The translations under genes and the position numbers were made by a program. Shown here piece after piece: positions 18,700 through 27,633 of a DNA stretch of 64,000 nucleotides (position 1 is the stretch's first letter; each line of letters opens with the position of its first letter). Source of the DNA: Microcoleus sp. FACHB-672 (GTDB lineage Bacteria; Cyanobacteriota; Cyanobacteriia; Cyanobacteriales; Oscillatoriaceae). Location of the stretch: the NCBI RefSeq assembly GCF_014695725.1, contig NZ_JACJOU010000015.1, positions 62,001 through 126,000 on the forward strand, given 5' to 3'. The notes beneath the pieces are model-generated. The model did not search any database, had not been told where the DNA came from, and was given only the letters and a program-made list of their open reading frames with translations.

Positions 18700-18816
18700 T
18701 TACTGTTCGCTTTCAATGTAGATAAACAGCAGACCCATCACTACAGCAGGCAACAGCCAGGTAACCACAGGAATCAGAATCCAGGGCAGGTACGAAGCTG
18801 CGTATGCACCTGTCAT
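18700..18816 (-). CDS. psaI: Photosystem I subunit VIII (PsaI)
   Basis: This is a 38-residue single-helix membrane protein of photosystem I that contacts PsaL at the trimer or tetramer interface. The frame starts at an ATG at 18816 with AGGAGA seven bases upstream and ends at TAA (18700-18702). The peptide begins [18 protein letters not shown] and ends [10 protein letters not shown], matching PsaI almost throughout. It lies 264 bp downstream of psaL on the same strand and before the strong terminator at 18524. At under 40 codons it is easily missed by automatic calling. Confidence 0.95.
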   Translation of the reverse strand: MTGAYAASYLPWILIPVVTWLLPAVVMGLLFIYIESEQ

Positions 18817-19080
18817 ATTAAATTCTCCTATCTAAAGTTACAGGGTTTCCGAGAGGAATCTTACTGTACCTTGTACCTAAGATTCTTCCCTCTCAAGATT
18901 CTTAACAAAAAAGGATCTGAATGCATGACATTCCGATCCCAATTTGTCAAATAATAGCCGCCTATTGAAAGGCTGGCCATCAAAGAGCCAGAAAGCGACT
19001 CACAAATGAGATTGACTGCCGGCAAAAGTTGGAACCGGCCTCCATCAATATGAAGTTGGCCCATCCAACGAAAACAAGGT

Positions 19081-19587
19081 CTAGGTATTGACCAAGCCTC
19101 GGAAAATCGCATCCACACCAGAGAAATTCTCTAGGAGGAAGTAGGCAACGAACGCGCCACCCACAGCACCCAAGAAGAAGCCGGCAGTAAGCTGGCTCCA
19201 GCCTTCTGCAGTTTTCAAAGGATTAGGAGCTTGAGGATTTTCGCCCGGATAGCCACTGTCCTGTTGGAAAGAAACGATGCCATAGAGGGACATTCCAGCA
19301 GTCGCGATTAAAATCAAACTCAGGGTTGAAATTAATCCGCCTAGATTGGCTGCCTCTTTGTAATCGCGCAATGGCCCAAATACAACCCACGGCCCTACTA
19401 GGAAATAACCGTGAGCCAGCCCAATCTCCAGACCCCGTTGGATCGCAGAAATACCTTTACGGTAGGCTGGTAAATTACCAATGAAAGCTTTACTGAAAGC
19501 AGAAGAGTTGATGGGAGTTTCGAGATTACCAACAAATGGGTCGCCATTAAACGGCTTGACCACTTCCATATCTCTAGGATCTGCCAT
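19081..19587 (-). CDS. psaL: Photosystem I reaction centre subunit XI (PsaL)
   Basis: This 168-residue thylakoid protein carries chlorophylls and mediates PSI oligomerisation. Typical PsaL segments are present: MEVVKPFNGDPFVGNLETPI at the N-terminus, NLPAYRKGISAIQRGLEIGL before the first helix, HGYFLVGPWVVFGPLRD, and two further membrane helices, the second followed by the end FSGVDAIFRGL. A strong ribosome site (GGGAGG) precedes the ATG by about 10 bases. It forms a two-gene unit with psaI. Both are ordinary in sequence, and I see no far-red-type cluster genes around them. Confidence 0.97.
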   Translation of the reverse strand: MADPRDMEVVKPFNGDPFVGNLETPINSSAFSKAFIGNLPAYRKGISAIQRGLEIGLAHGYFLVGPWVVFGPLRDYKEAANLGGLISTLSLILIATAGMSLYGIVSFQQDSGYPGENPQAPNPLKTAEGWSQLTAGFFLGAVGGAFVAYFLLENFSGVDAIFRGLVNT

Positions 19588-19959
19588 GCTTAATTTTTCC
19601 TCCCTTTCTGAGAATCGGTAGAAGAACTTAAGCTCATATTCTAAGCAAGGAGGGGTTGCCTAATCGCAGAATTGGTTGTGAGCTTTAGAAAAGTTCATTA
19701 AACCGGCTGAAGAAACTCGATTTTGTTACAAATTATAACTTTCAGTTGATTTTTCAATTTTTCAGCCAACGTTTTCTCGGATAAAATCCGCACTTAACCG
19801 AGCGCTACCTCAAATTTTCGTGAAATAATCCATTAATTTTTGTTAAACAGGCCGATGGGATTTGTTTGACTCCAAGCCCAAACGAGGACAGCGCGAACGT
19901 CCTGATTGTGGCCATTTTGACTGGCAAAGGTAAGGGTGTGTGTGATGGAGTCAACCCCC
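19588..19959 (-). promoter_or_regulatory. psaL upstream region with candidate -10 element and GTTACA motif
   Basis: This divergent gap of about 370 bp serves psaL (minus) and the SGNH hydrolase (plus). Read on the minus strand, a perfect TATAAT lies at 19737-19732, about 145 bp before the psaL start. A TTGAAA-like box lies upstream, though its 14-base spacing is short. On the plus strand a GTTACA block (19725-19730), followed by an imperfect second half, overlaps the -10 side. It resembles the HLR1 half-site bound by RpaB at photosystem I promoters. All of this is pattern reading and is not demonstrated. Confidence 0.35.
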
Positions 19960-21057
19960 ATGAGCGATCCCTGTCTGCTGGCTATTGGGCTGTTAACCAA
20001 AAAACAAATGTTAGACTGCGCCCCACCGGCACTCCCCCGGACGCAGCTAGCAAGCCCATTTAAACTGTCGGACACCCTTGAGGGTGTAAAAGCAACAAAA
20101 ACAGTCCCAACCGTTGAAATCAGCCCCCTGGAATTCAGCAAACCCGCCTTAAGTCTGCCGGCATTAGGGCTGCCGCCTTTGCCCCCAGCTACGGCCTTTT
20201 TACCCGAAGACTCGGCCTTTCAGAAACCCCCCACAGTGCTATCTGAGACGGCCATCCCCTTATCTCAGTTTGCCAGCGTCACTCCAGAAGCCCCCCCTGA
20301 TTTGATGGCATTCTCTAGCAGCCGCAACCAGAGACCTGTATCCGGTCCTCAACTTTATCGCCAAAGGTTAGCAGCGCTTAACTACGGCCAGACTTACACA
20401 CGGCTGCCAAGTGATAGCTTTAGGTCATCCTGGGCAAATGCCAGTGAGCAACCCACTTATCAAGATTGGATACGTCTTTTAGCAAAAGAAGCCAATGCCC
20501 TGGCAAAAGGACAAGGTGGCAATTCTCTAGCCGTCTTAGTGGGAGATTCACTGAGTATGTGGTTTCCCCCAGAAGGACTGCCAGCCGGTCGATTGTGGCT
20601 CAATCAAGGCATCTCTGGAGATACCGCCGGCGGCATTTTAAATCGGCTAGACACCCTCTCCCAAATCAGAGCCGGCAGCATTTACATCATGGCCGGCATC
20701 AACGACTTGCGCCGGGGAGAAAGCGATGAAGATCTACTCTGGAATTCCCGCCAGATTGTGCGTCGCCTGCGGCAGGAGCACCCCCAAGCGCAAGTCATCC
20801 TGCAATCCCTTCTTCCCACTCGGCTTGCAGCGATTCCCAGCAGCCGGATTCGTAAACTTAACGAGCAGTTAGCAGAGATTGCCCAACAAGAGGGTGCAAG
20901 GTACTTGGACATCTACACTTTCTTTACCGATGAGGGGGGAAATCTCCGCCGGGAATTAACCACAGACGGCTTGCATCTAAATCCACGTGGGTATGGAGTT
21001 TGGCGCTGGGCGCTGCAAAAAGCTGAATCGTGGATTGCACTAAATCGATTGCCCTGA
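19960..21057 (+). CDS. SGNH/GDSL-family hydrolase
   Basis: This is an esterase-like hydrolase of about 365 residues. The C-terminal half carries all four SGNH blocks: LVGDSLS with the nucleophile Ser197 (block I), GISGDT (block II Gly), MAGINDL (block III Asn), and TTDGLHLN with Asp336 and His339 (block V). The N-terminal 150 residues are Pro/Ala-rich and probably unstructured ([18 protein letters not shown]). No clear signal peptide is seen. The start is uncertain: ATG at 19960 ([12 protein letters not shown]) is chosen, with in-frame ATG at 19945 and GTG at 19936 as alternatives. Substrate is unknown; acyl or acetyl groups on polysaccharide or lipid are typical. It ends 145 bp before psaB. 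Confidence 0.82.
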   Translation: MSDPCLLAIGLLTKKQMLDCAPPALPRTQLASPFKLSDTLEGVKATKTVPTVEISPLEFSKPALSLPALGLPPLPPATAFLPEDSAFQKPPTVLSETAIPLSQFASVTPEAPPDLMAFSSSRNQRPVSGPQLYRQRLAALNYGQTYTRLPSDSFRSSWANASEQPTYQDWIRLLAKEANALAKGQGGNSLAVLVGDSLSMWFPPEGLPAGRLWLNQGISGDTAGGILNRLDTLSQIRAGSIYIMAGINDLRRGESDEDLLWNSRQIVRRLRQEHPQAQVILQSLLPTRLAAIPSSRIRKLNEQLAEIAQQEGARYLDIYTFFTDEGGNLRRELTTDGLHLNPRGYGVWRWALQKAESWIALNRLP

Positions 21058-21202
21058 GACAAAACTGCCGGCAGAGATTGCTAATCCAGTGTTCAAAACG
21101 CTTGAAGTGCCGGCGCACAATCGCTATTCTGAGTTGATAAGCACTCTTCTTGGCTGGATAAATTGCAGTAATATTAAAACCGAGAAGGGTTTATGCAAAC
21201 TT

Positions 21203-23431
21203 ATGGCAACAAAATTTCCAAAATTTAGCCAAGACCTGGCGCAAGACCCAACAACACGCAGGCTATGGTACGGAATCGCCACAGCCCACGACTTTGAAAG
21301 CCACGACGGCATGACAGAGGAGAATCTTTACCAAAAGATATTCGCCTCACACTTCGGTCACCTGGCAATCATCTTCCTGTGGACTTCAAGTCTGCTATTC
21401 CACGTAGCATGGCAAGGCAACTTTCCCCAGTGGATAAAAGACCCCCTAAACGTGCGGCCAATCGCCCACGCAATCTGGGACCCACAATTCGGAGCACCGG
21501 CAGTCGAAGCATTCACCCAAGCCGGGGCATCAAACCCAGTGAACATCGCCTATAGCGGCGTATACCACTGGTGGTACACAATCGGGATGCGCACCAACAA
21601 CGACCTGTATCAAGGGGCAGTATTCCTACTGCTGCTGTCAGCCGTATTCCTGTTCGCAGGCTGGCTGCACCTGCAACCCAAATACAGACCATCCCTAGCC
21701 TGGTTCAAAAACGCAGAATCGCGACTGAACCACCACCTAGCCGGATTGTTTGGCGTCTCATCCCTAGCCTGGACAGGACACCTCGTCCACGTCGCCATCC
21801 CCGAAGCTCGGGGACAGCACGTAGGCTGGGACAACTTCCTGACCACCCTGCCCCACCCAGCAGGACTCGGGCCATTCTTTAGCGGCAACTGGGGCGTATA
21901 CGCCCAAAACCCAGACACAGCAGGACACCTATTCGGAACCTCCCAAGGAGCCGGCAGCGCCATCCTGACATTCCTGGGCGGATTCCACCCGCAAACACAA
22001 TCCCTGTGGCTGACCGACATCGCCCATCACCACCTGGCGATCGCAGTGATATTCATCATTGCCGGTCATATGTACCGCACCAACTTTGGGATTGGCCACA
22101 GCATCCGTGACATCCTCAACACCCACCGGCCCCCAGAAGGCACCCCCTTCGGTGGACGGTTAGGAGACGGGCACAAAGGGCTGTACGACACCTACAACGA
22201 ATCGTTGCACTTCCAGTTAGGCATCCACCTCGGAGCCTTAGGCGTCGTCACCTCCTTAGTTGCGCAGCACATGTACAGTCTGCCGCCCTACGCATTCATG
22301 GGCCAAGACTTCACCACCCAAGCCGCCCTGTACACCCACCACCAGTACATCGCCGGCTTCCTGATGCTAGGAGCCTTCGCCCACGGCGGAATCTTCTGGG
22401 TGCGGGACTACGACCCAGCAGCCAACAAAAACAACGTCCTCGACCGCGTCCTGCGGCACAAAGAAGCGATCATCTCCCACCTATCCTGGGTCTCGCTATT
22501 CCTGGGCTTCCATACCCTAGGCTTATACGTCCATAACGACGTTGTTGTTGCCTTCGGCACCCCAGAAAAGCAAATCCTGATAGAGCCGGTGTTCGCCCAA
22601 TGGGTACAAGCAGCCCAAGGCAAAGCCCTCTACGGCTTCGACGTGCTGCTCTCCAACCCAGACAGCCTCGCCACCACCGCTTGGCCCAACTACGGCAACG
22701 TGTGGTTACCCGGCTGGCTGGATGCGATTAACAGTGGCACCAACTCCCTGTTCCTCACGATTGGCCCTGGAGACTTCCTCGTCCACCACGCCTTCGCCCT
22801 CGGTTTGCACACCACGACCTTGATTCTCGTCAAGGGCGCATTGGATGCACGAGGCACCAAGCTGATGCCGGACAAAAAAGACTTCGGCTACGCCTTCCCT
22901 TGCGACGGACCCGGACGCGGCGGCACCTGCGACACCTCAGCCTGGGACGCTTTCTTCCTGGCAACGTTCTGGATGCTCAATACCATTGGCTGGGTAACTT
23001 TTTACTTCCACTGGAAGCATCTAGGAATCTGGCAAGGAAATGTGGCTCAGTTTAACGAGTCCTCAACGTACCTGATGGGTTGGCTGCGTGACTATCTGTG
23101 GCTGTATTCAGCTCAGACGATCAACGGCTACACCCCTTATGGGATGAATAATCTGTCGGTCTGGTCTTGGATGTTCCTGTTCGGCCACTTAGTGTGGGCG
23201 ACCGGCTTTATGTTCTTGATTAGCTGGCGCGGTTATTGGCAAGAGTTGATTGAAACCCTGGTGTGGGCACATGAACGCACACCGTTGGCGAACTTGGTTC
23301 GCTGGAAGGATAAGCCGGTGGCTATGAGTATCATTCAAGGTCGTCTGGTCGGCTTGGCTCACTTTACAGTGGGTTATGTCCTGACGTATGCGGCGTTCTT
23401 GATTGCTTCGACTGCTGGTAAGTTCGGTTGA
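21203..23431 (+). CDS. psaB: Photosystem I P700 apoprotein A2 (PsaB), not linked to psaA
   Basis: PsaB, with PsaA, forms the PSI core that binds P700, A0, A1 and the Fx cluster. The ATG at 21203 gives 742 residues beginning [16 protein letters not shown], the normal PsaB start; upstream in-frame starts add non-native sequence. Eleven membrane helices are expected. The Fx loop [18 protein letters not shown] is intact with both cysteines. The loop after [15 protein letters not shown] carries the longer insertion found in filamentous species. The usual psaA partner is absent upstream, where an SGNH hydrolase lies instead, so this may be a solitary second copy. Codon use changes near 22950: C/A-ending codons dominate before it and T/G-ending codons after it. 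A terminator follows at 23468. Confidence 0.96.
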   Translation: MATKFPKFSQDLAQDPTTRRLWYGIATAHDFESHDGMTEENLYQKIFASHFGHLAIIFLWTSSLLFHVAWQGNFPQWIKDPLNVRPIAHAIWDPQFGAPAVEAFTQAGASNPVNIAYSGVYHWWYTIGMRTNNDLYQGAVFLLLLSAVFLFAGWLHLQPKYRPSLAWFKNAESRLNHHLAGLFGVSSLAWTGHLVHVAIPEARGQHVGWDNFLTTLPHPAGLGPFFSGNWGVYAQNPDTAGHLFGTSQGAGSAILTFLGGFHPQTQSLWLTDIAHHHLAIAVIFIIAGHMYRTNFGIGHSIRDILNTHRPPEGTPFGGRLGDGHKGLYDTYNESLHFQLGIHLGALGVVTSLVAQHMYSLPPYAFMGQDFTTQAALYTHHQYIAGFLMLGAFAHGGIFWVRDYDPAANKNNVLDRVLRHKEAIISHLSWVSLFLGFHTLGLYVHNDVVVAFGTPEKQILIEPVFAQWVQAAQGKALYGFDVLLSNPDSLATTAWPNYGNVWLPGWLDAINSGTNSLFLTIGPGDFLVHHAFALGLHTTTLILVKGALDARGTKLMPDKKDFGYAFPCDGPGRGGTCDTSAWDAFFLATFWMLNTIGWVTFYFHWKHLGIWQGNVAQFNESSTYLMGWLRDYLWLYSAQTINGYTPYGMNNLSVWSWMFLFGHLVWATGFMFLISWRGYWQELIETLVWAHERTPLANLVRWKDKPVAMSIIQGRLVGLAHFTVGYVLTYAAFLIASTAGKFG

Positions 23432-23467
23432 TTTTCAACTTAAACTTTTAGCTTGTTGCTGATCAAT

Positions 23468-23494
23468 CCCCCGCCACCCGGTGGGGGTTTTTTT
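23468..23494 (+). terminator. Rho-independent terminator after psaB
   Basis: CCCCCGCC pairs with GGTGGGGG (one G-T pair) around an ACCC loop, followed directly by seven T residues. It lies about 37 bp after the psaB stop. Confidence 0.9.
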
Positions 23495-23653
23495 CGGCTA
23501 CAGAGAATGTAACCGGCTTGTCTATGGCTTGCCACACTTGTTAATACGAAAAGCCAGCGTTTTGCCTCAGCAACGCACAAGCACTTATTTTTTTAAAACG
23601 GCCTCAAGAATAAATAAGCTAATCTTGAATAAGGCAAAAAAAGGAGGGAACCG

Positions 23654-25294
23654 TTGGTACTGTTAAATTTCTGTGACCCTGAAGAAAGACCTTGGCCGAA
23701 TCCGCGTTTAAAAACTGCTAGCATCATTGGCCATACCACCACGACAAGCGTCCGCCTCTGGCTGCGAGTGCAACAGCCTGGGGATTATTGCTTAGTAGTA
23801 GCTAAAAATCCTATTCCAACAGATGGAATCCCACACATTCAGCGTGAGGGGAAAACAGAGAAATTCGCATTAATGAGCGAGAATAAAATAAAAGAATTTG
23901 ACACACAATTAATTTATCCACTCAATTTTGTTTATAACAATGATTTGACAAATGTGGTAGATATTAAAGATTTAAAACCAGAATTTCGATATTTTTATAT
24001 TTTATTTCAACCGAACAAGAACCAGCCTTGGATATTAGGGCATGAAGAACCGCTTTCTTTTCGGACATTTCCAGAAAATCCTACAGAAGTGAATTTTGGA
24101 CTGTACAGTTGCCACCAGCCTTATAATGGGCAAACTACAGTCAGCTTAAAAATGTGGGATAAATTTTATCAAGAATTGTTGGACGCTAATGCCCAGTTTG
24201 TCCTCGCCGGCGGCGATCAGGTGTATGTAGATGGAAGTAAAGAATTAAGTATTTGGAAGTGGCTCAAAAATGTCAAAAAGCACAAGCCTTCCCGGAATGA
24301 CATGGTTTCTTGGTATCGGGACATTTACCAAGGTTATTGGGGTTTACCTGAAGTGCGCCGGATTTTTCAAAATTTTACCACTTACATGATTTGGGACGAT
24401 CATGAAATTGTCGATGGTTGGGGTTCTTACACGCCAGAAGAACTGGCTGCCAAGCTAGATGTTTCTTGGGAATTGAGAAACTTTAAAGAAAATATAAACT
24501 TGGCTCATGAAATGTTCTCGGCTGCCAAGCAAGTTTATCGGGAATATGAACATTCTCACAACCCACATACAGACCCTAATGTGGATCAATTTGATTATGA
24601 ATTTAGTTGTGGAATTTCCCATTTTTATGTGCTGGATATGCGAGGGCACCACGATTTTAACCGGCAGAAATTGCGATTGCTGGGGGCTGAACAATGGCAG
24701 CGCTTTGAAACTTGGTTAAACGCTCAGTATGATTCGAGTGCACGAGTTTTGTTTATTCTATCGCCAGTGCCGTTAGCTCACTTCAAAAGCTTTGTTGTCA
24801 ATACCTTCGATCTTCCTTATTTTAAATACACCGACGATTTCCGAGATCACTGGGATCACGACTCCAACTGGTCAGAACGCAATCAATTACTCGAAAAAGT
24901 CTTTCAGTTTTCGCAAGAAACAAAGCGACCTGTCGTTTTTCTCAGTGGCGATGTTCACATGGGCGCAGTTTTTAAAATTTCCCATCAAAAATTCCCTTCA
25001 GCTAGAGTGTTTCAGCTTACATCTAGTGGCATTGCTTATGCTTCGATGAGGGAATTTGGTCGTCACCTTTTAGAAAAGTTGGTTCAAAAAAAAGGCGACC
25101 TTGGCGATCACCGAGAAAACATTCCCTACCAGGTAGAAAATTTATATATTTGCCGGCATAATAATTTTGGCATTGTTCGCGTCAAAGAAATGAATAATGG
25201 AGAATTATCCATTATTTACGAGCTATTTTATAGCAGCAAGCAAGCAGAGGGAATCATACAAATGCAACGAATTGAGCTAAATCAAATTTCTTAA
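23654..25294 (+). CDS. PhoD-like alkaline phosphatase family protein
   Basis: This 546-residue calcium/iron-type metallophosphatase-like protein has the PhoD motifs in order: an N-terminal Ig-like region (TTTSVRLWLRVQQPG), GLYSCHQPYNG, LAGGDQVYVDG (metal Asp), MIWDDHEIVDGWG (metal Asp-Asp-His), VLDMRGHHDF, and FLSGDVHMGAVF (metal His). There is no Tat twin-arginine signal, unlike secreted PhoD, so it is probably cytoplasmic or exported in another way. The start is a TTG at 23654, chosen because AAGGAGGG ends five bases upstream and no ATG or GTG fits. Substrate (phosphodiester, phosphomonoester or another) is not predictable. Base composition is more AT-rich than psaB. Confidence 0.84.
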   Translation: MVLLNFCDPEERPWPNPRLKTASIIGHTTTTSVRLWLRVQQPGDYCLVVAKNPIPTDGIPHIQREGKTEKFALMSENKIKEFDTQLIYPLNFVYNNDLTNVVDIKDLKPEFRYFYILFQPNKNQPWILGHEEPLSFRTFPENPTEVNFGLYSCHQPYNGQTTVSLKMWDKFYQELLDANAQFVLAGGDQVYVDGSKELSIWKWLKNVKKHKPSRNDMVSWYRDIYQGYWGLPEVRRIFQNFTTYMIWDDHEIVDGWGSYTPEELAAKLDVSWELRNFKENINLAHEMFSAAKQVYREYEHSHNPHTDPNVDQFDYEFSCGISHFYVLDMRGHHDFNRQKLRLLGAEQWQRFETWLNAQYDSSARVLFILSPVPLAHFKSFVVNTFDLPYFKYTDDFRDHWDHDSNWSERNQLLEKVFQFSQETKRPVVFLSGDVHMGAVFKISHQKFPSARVFQLTSSGIAYASMREFGRHLLEKLVQKKGDLGDHRENIPYQVENLYICRHNNFGIVRVKEMNNGELSIIYELFYSSKQAEGIIQMQRIELNQIS

Positions 25295-25348
25295 ACCGGC
25301 AGCTTTTCCCATTCTTCAATAAAAGCAAAGCAGCCAAGGTCAGGTTTC

Positions 25349-26950
25349 TTAAAACAAACCTCGCTTCCCATTTGGCCTGACTGTCATCCAATTCGTCTTT
25401 GCCATCGCTAACTGCTCATCACTCACTCTAGCACCCGTAAGATTTGCCCCACATAGATTTGCCCCTCGCAAATTTGCGTGGGTAAGATAAGCCTCACTCA
25501 GATCCGCACCTCTAAGATCCGCCCCTTCCAAATTGGCGTAGCTCATATAAGCTTTCGTCAAATTAGCATCGCGCAGAATTGCCTGATTTAAACTCGCTCT
25601 GCCAAAGTTAGCGCTAGACAAATCACTTGCCAAAAACTTAGTTTTTACCAAACTCGCCTGATGGAAAACTGCTTCTGCTAAGCTCGTTCGCGACAAATCT
25701 AGAAGATTGAGATCGCACGCAGCAAAATCTCGCCGGCCTTTAGCATAGGATGTTTTTACCCCACTGGCGTCCCACTTAACCGGCCCTTTCATCTTCGCGC
25801 TGGAACCGCCTTTGCCATCGACCGCCATTGCGGCAGCGGCTTTGGAAACCATACCCGGATTTCGGGTTTCCCCAGCCGGCACACGAGTTCCCCCTGATCG
25901 GCCTTTACGTGCCCGAATGGCCTCCGCTAACCGAGACACTTGCGATCCCCCTGCCACCCCCCCAGCAGACTCGATATCCGTATGCTCGTCAGAGAGAATG
26001 CCACTACTCTTAGGTTGATTGATCATGCCTTGAGAGAGGCTTTCCCGGTGAAACTCCACCGCCAACGATCTGAGGACATCGTTGGCAGACTGGTAACGCT
26101 GGCGTACAGACACCTCCAGCATTTTCTCCAGCACATTCGCCAAGCGCGAACTCACATTAATGTACTCCCGCCAGCGAATCTCACCCGTAATCGGATCGTA
26201 GCCGAGGTGATTAGGAGATTTTCCGGTCAGCAAATAAATGCAAGTCACCCCCACCGCATAGATATCACTGGCATAAACCGGGCGTAACGCCATCTGTTCT
26301 GGCGGCGCGAAACCGGGGGTGCCAATTGCAAAAGAGGTCAAAGCTGTCTGATCTGACGTACTCATCAGCGCTGTTTGGCTCACTTGGTCTTTAACCGCGC
26401 CAAAGTCGATTAAAACCAGTTTGTGGTCGATTGTGCGGCGAATAATATTAGCCGGCTTGATATCCCGGTGAATCACTCGATGATCGTGGAGGTATTGCAC
26501 CACCGGCAGGAGTTCAGTGAGAAACTGCCTGACACCAAGTTCTGTCAAAGGCCCACTGCGCTTAACTTCCTGCTTCAGAGTCGCCCCACTGACATATTCC
26601 TGAACTAAATAAAACTGATCATTGGTATCAAAATAATCTAGCAGACGGGGCACTTGGGGATGATTGCCAATTTTGCCAAGCGTTTTAGCCTCTCGCTCAA
26701 AAAGCTCCTTCGCCATTTCCAGCACCCGCTCAGAACTGGCCACCGGGCGAAGCTGCTTGATCACAGAAGTTGGCTGACCGGGCAAAGAAATATCTTGGGC
26801 GATAAAAGTCGCCCCAAAACCACCCTGGCCTAAAGCTTGAGTCACTCGATAGCGATCTCGCAGCAGCAACTTTTCGCCACAGGCTTGACACCGAGGAGCG
26901 TTGTCTGGGTTTTCAGGATGGGGACAGGCTGGATTTACACAGTAGCTCAT
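25349..26950 (-). CDS. Serine/threonine protein kinase with Cys-motif N-terminus and pentapeptide repeats (SpkB-like)
   Basis: This 533-residue Hanks-type kinase starts with a four-cysteine zinc-ribbon-like motif (CVNPAC at 4-9 and CQAC at 21-24). The kinase domain follows: glycine loop GQGGFG (41-46), Lys65 in SVIKQL, HRDIKPANI catalytic loop, DFG, and GTPGFAPPEQ activation segment. A linker of about 90 residues leads to a C-terminal right-handed beta-helix of pentapeptide repeats (ANLEGADLRGADLSEAYL). The same order of parts is known in Synechocystis SpkB, which is linked to oxidative-stress signalling. There is no membrane segment. It converges with the PhoD-like gene, with 54 bp between the stops. 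Confidence 0.9.
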   Translation of the reverse strand: MSYCVNPACPHPENPDNAPRCQACGEKLLLRDRYRVTQALGQGGFGATFIAQDISLPGQPTSVIKQLRPVASSERVLEMAKELFEREAKTLGKIGNHPQVPRLLDYFDTNDQFYLVQEYVSGATLKQEVKRSGPLTELGVRQFLTELLPVVQYLHDHRVIHRDIKPANIIRRTIDHKLVLIDFGAVKDQVSQTALMSTSDQTALTSFAIGTPGFAPPEQMALRPVYASDIYAVGVTCIYLLTGKSPNHLGYDPITGEIRWREYINVSSRLANVLEKMLEVSVRQRYQSANDVLRSLAVEFHRESLSQGMINQPKSSGILSDEHTDIESAGGVAGGSQVSRLAEAIRARKGRSGGTRVPAGETRNPGMVSKAAAAMAVDGKGGSSAKMKGPVKWDASGVKTSYAKGRRDFAACDLNLLDLSRTSLAEAVFHQASLVKTKFLASDLSSANFGRASLNQAILRDANLTKAYMSYANLEGADLRGADLSEAYLTHANLRGANLCGANLTGARVSDEQLAMAKTNWMTVRPNGKRGLF

Positions 26951-27633
26951 TCAACTTTACCCGGATTATGCTCAGCTGTTGGACAGCTAACAGGCTTACA
27001 TTAGTAGACGCTCAATTCCCTCTGGCCTCACGGATTCTTTCTTCTGGGCTGCTTAGGTATACCCTACCTACCTTATATGATGTAAGGCGACTATCGGGGT
27101 ATGAAGCGGGAATCCCTTGAAGTGTTGCCGAAATAACTTTGCTCGCGTGGAACCTGTTTGGTACTGCCGCCCTCAGTTGGCACCTTCAGACCTTCCAAGT
27201 GACACTCTCCCTATATTTAAAATGCCCTAAAATTAGGCTCCCAAACAATAATAATCAATATCTTAGTGGGATATTTACAAAATTGTGTTGGTTCCATGAA
27301 GAAGTTTCACAGTTCCGACCCTGTGTAACAAAGCTGGGAGTAAGGGTGGCAAAGACCGGCAACTCGTGTGAGAGGGCAGTCTCCTAGGAAGGATAAAATG
27401 ATCAGGCACAAGGATCAGGCTATCAGCCTAGCCTAGGTGAAGGCGAAGCGTCTATAGTGAACGACTCTCATTGATCAAGGCTGACAACTGACGCCTCGGG
27501 CAACTCATGGGAGGTGCCGCTACCAACTGACTATTATATGGGCGGGTTTAGTCGAGACTTTTGGCTTAACTCCAGACGATCACTGAACAAAACCGGCCCT
27601 TGCCCACTGACAACTGAAAATTAGCAATTAGCA
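26951..27633. other. Intergenic region upstream of pheT, no gene recognised
   Basis: These 683 bp lie between divergent genes. The sequence around 27080-27230 and 27320-27560 is of mixed composition with local self-complementarity (for example two CCTAGG sites flanking a GGCTATCAGCCTAGCC segment near 27430). No frame encodes a recognisable protein; the open frame at 27139-27387 shows no family signal and no ribosome site. tmRNA, RNase P RNA and SRP RNA signatures are absent. An unrecognised small RNA or a decayed mobile element is possible. Confidence 0.45.

Noticed and set aside
18700-23431. Far-red photoacclimation (FaRLiP) cluster
   Set aside because: psaL, psaI and psaB are present, but no rfpA/B/C, chlF, allophycocyanin or psb genes lie around them.
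27080-27120. GTATGAAGCGGGAATCCC-like segment resembling the 3' end of IS200/IS605 elements
   Set aside because: No TnpA or TnpB remnant is found upstream and no partner end was identified, so the resemblance is too weak to call.
27139-27387. 82-codon plus-strand frame upstream of pheT
   Set aside because: No ribosome site, no family signal and mixed non-coding character.
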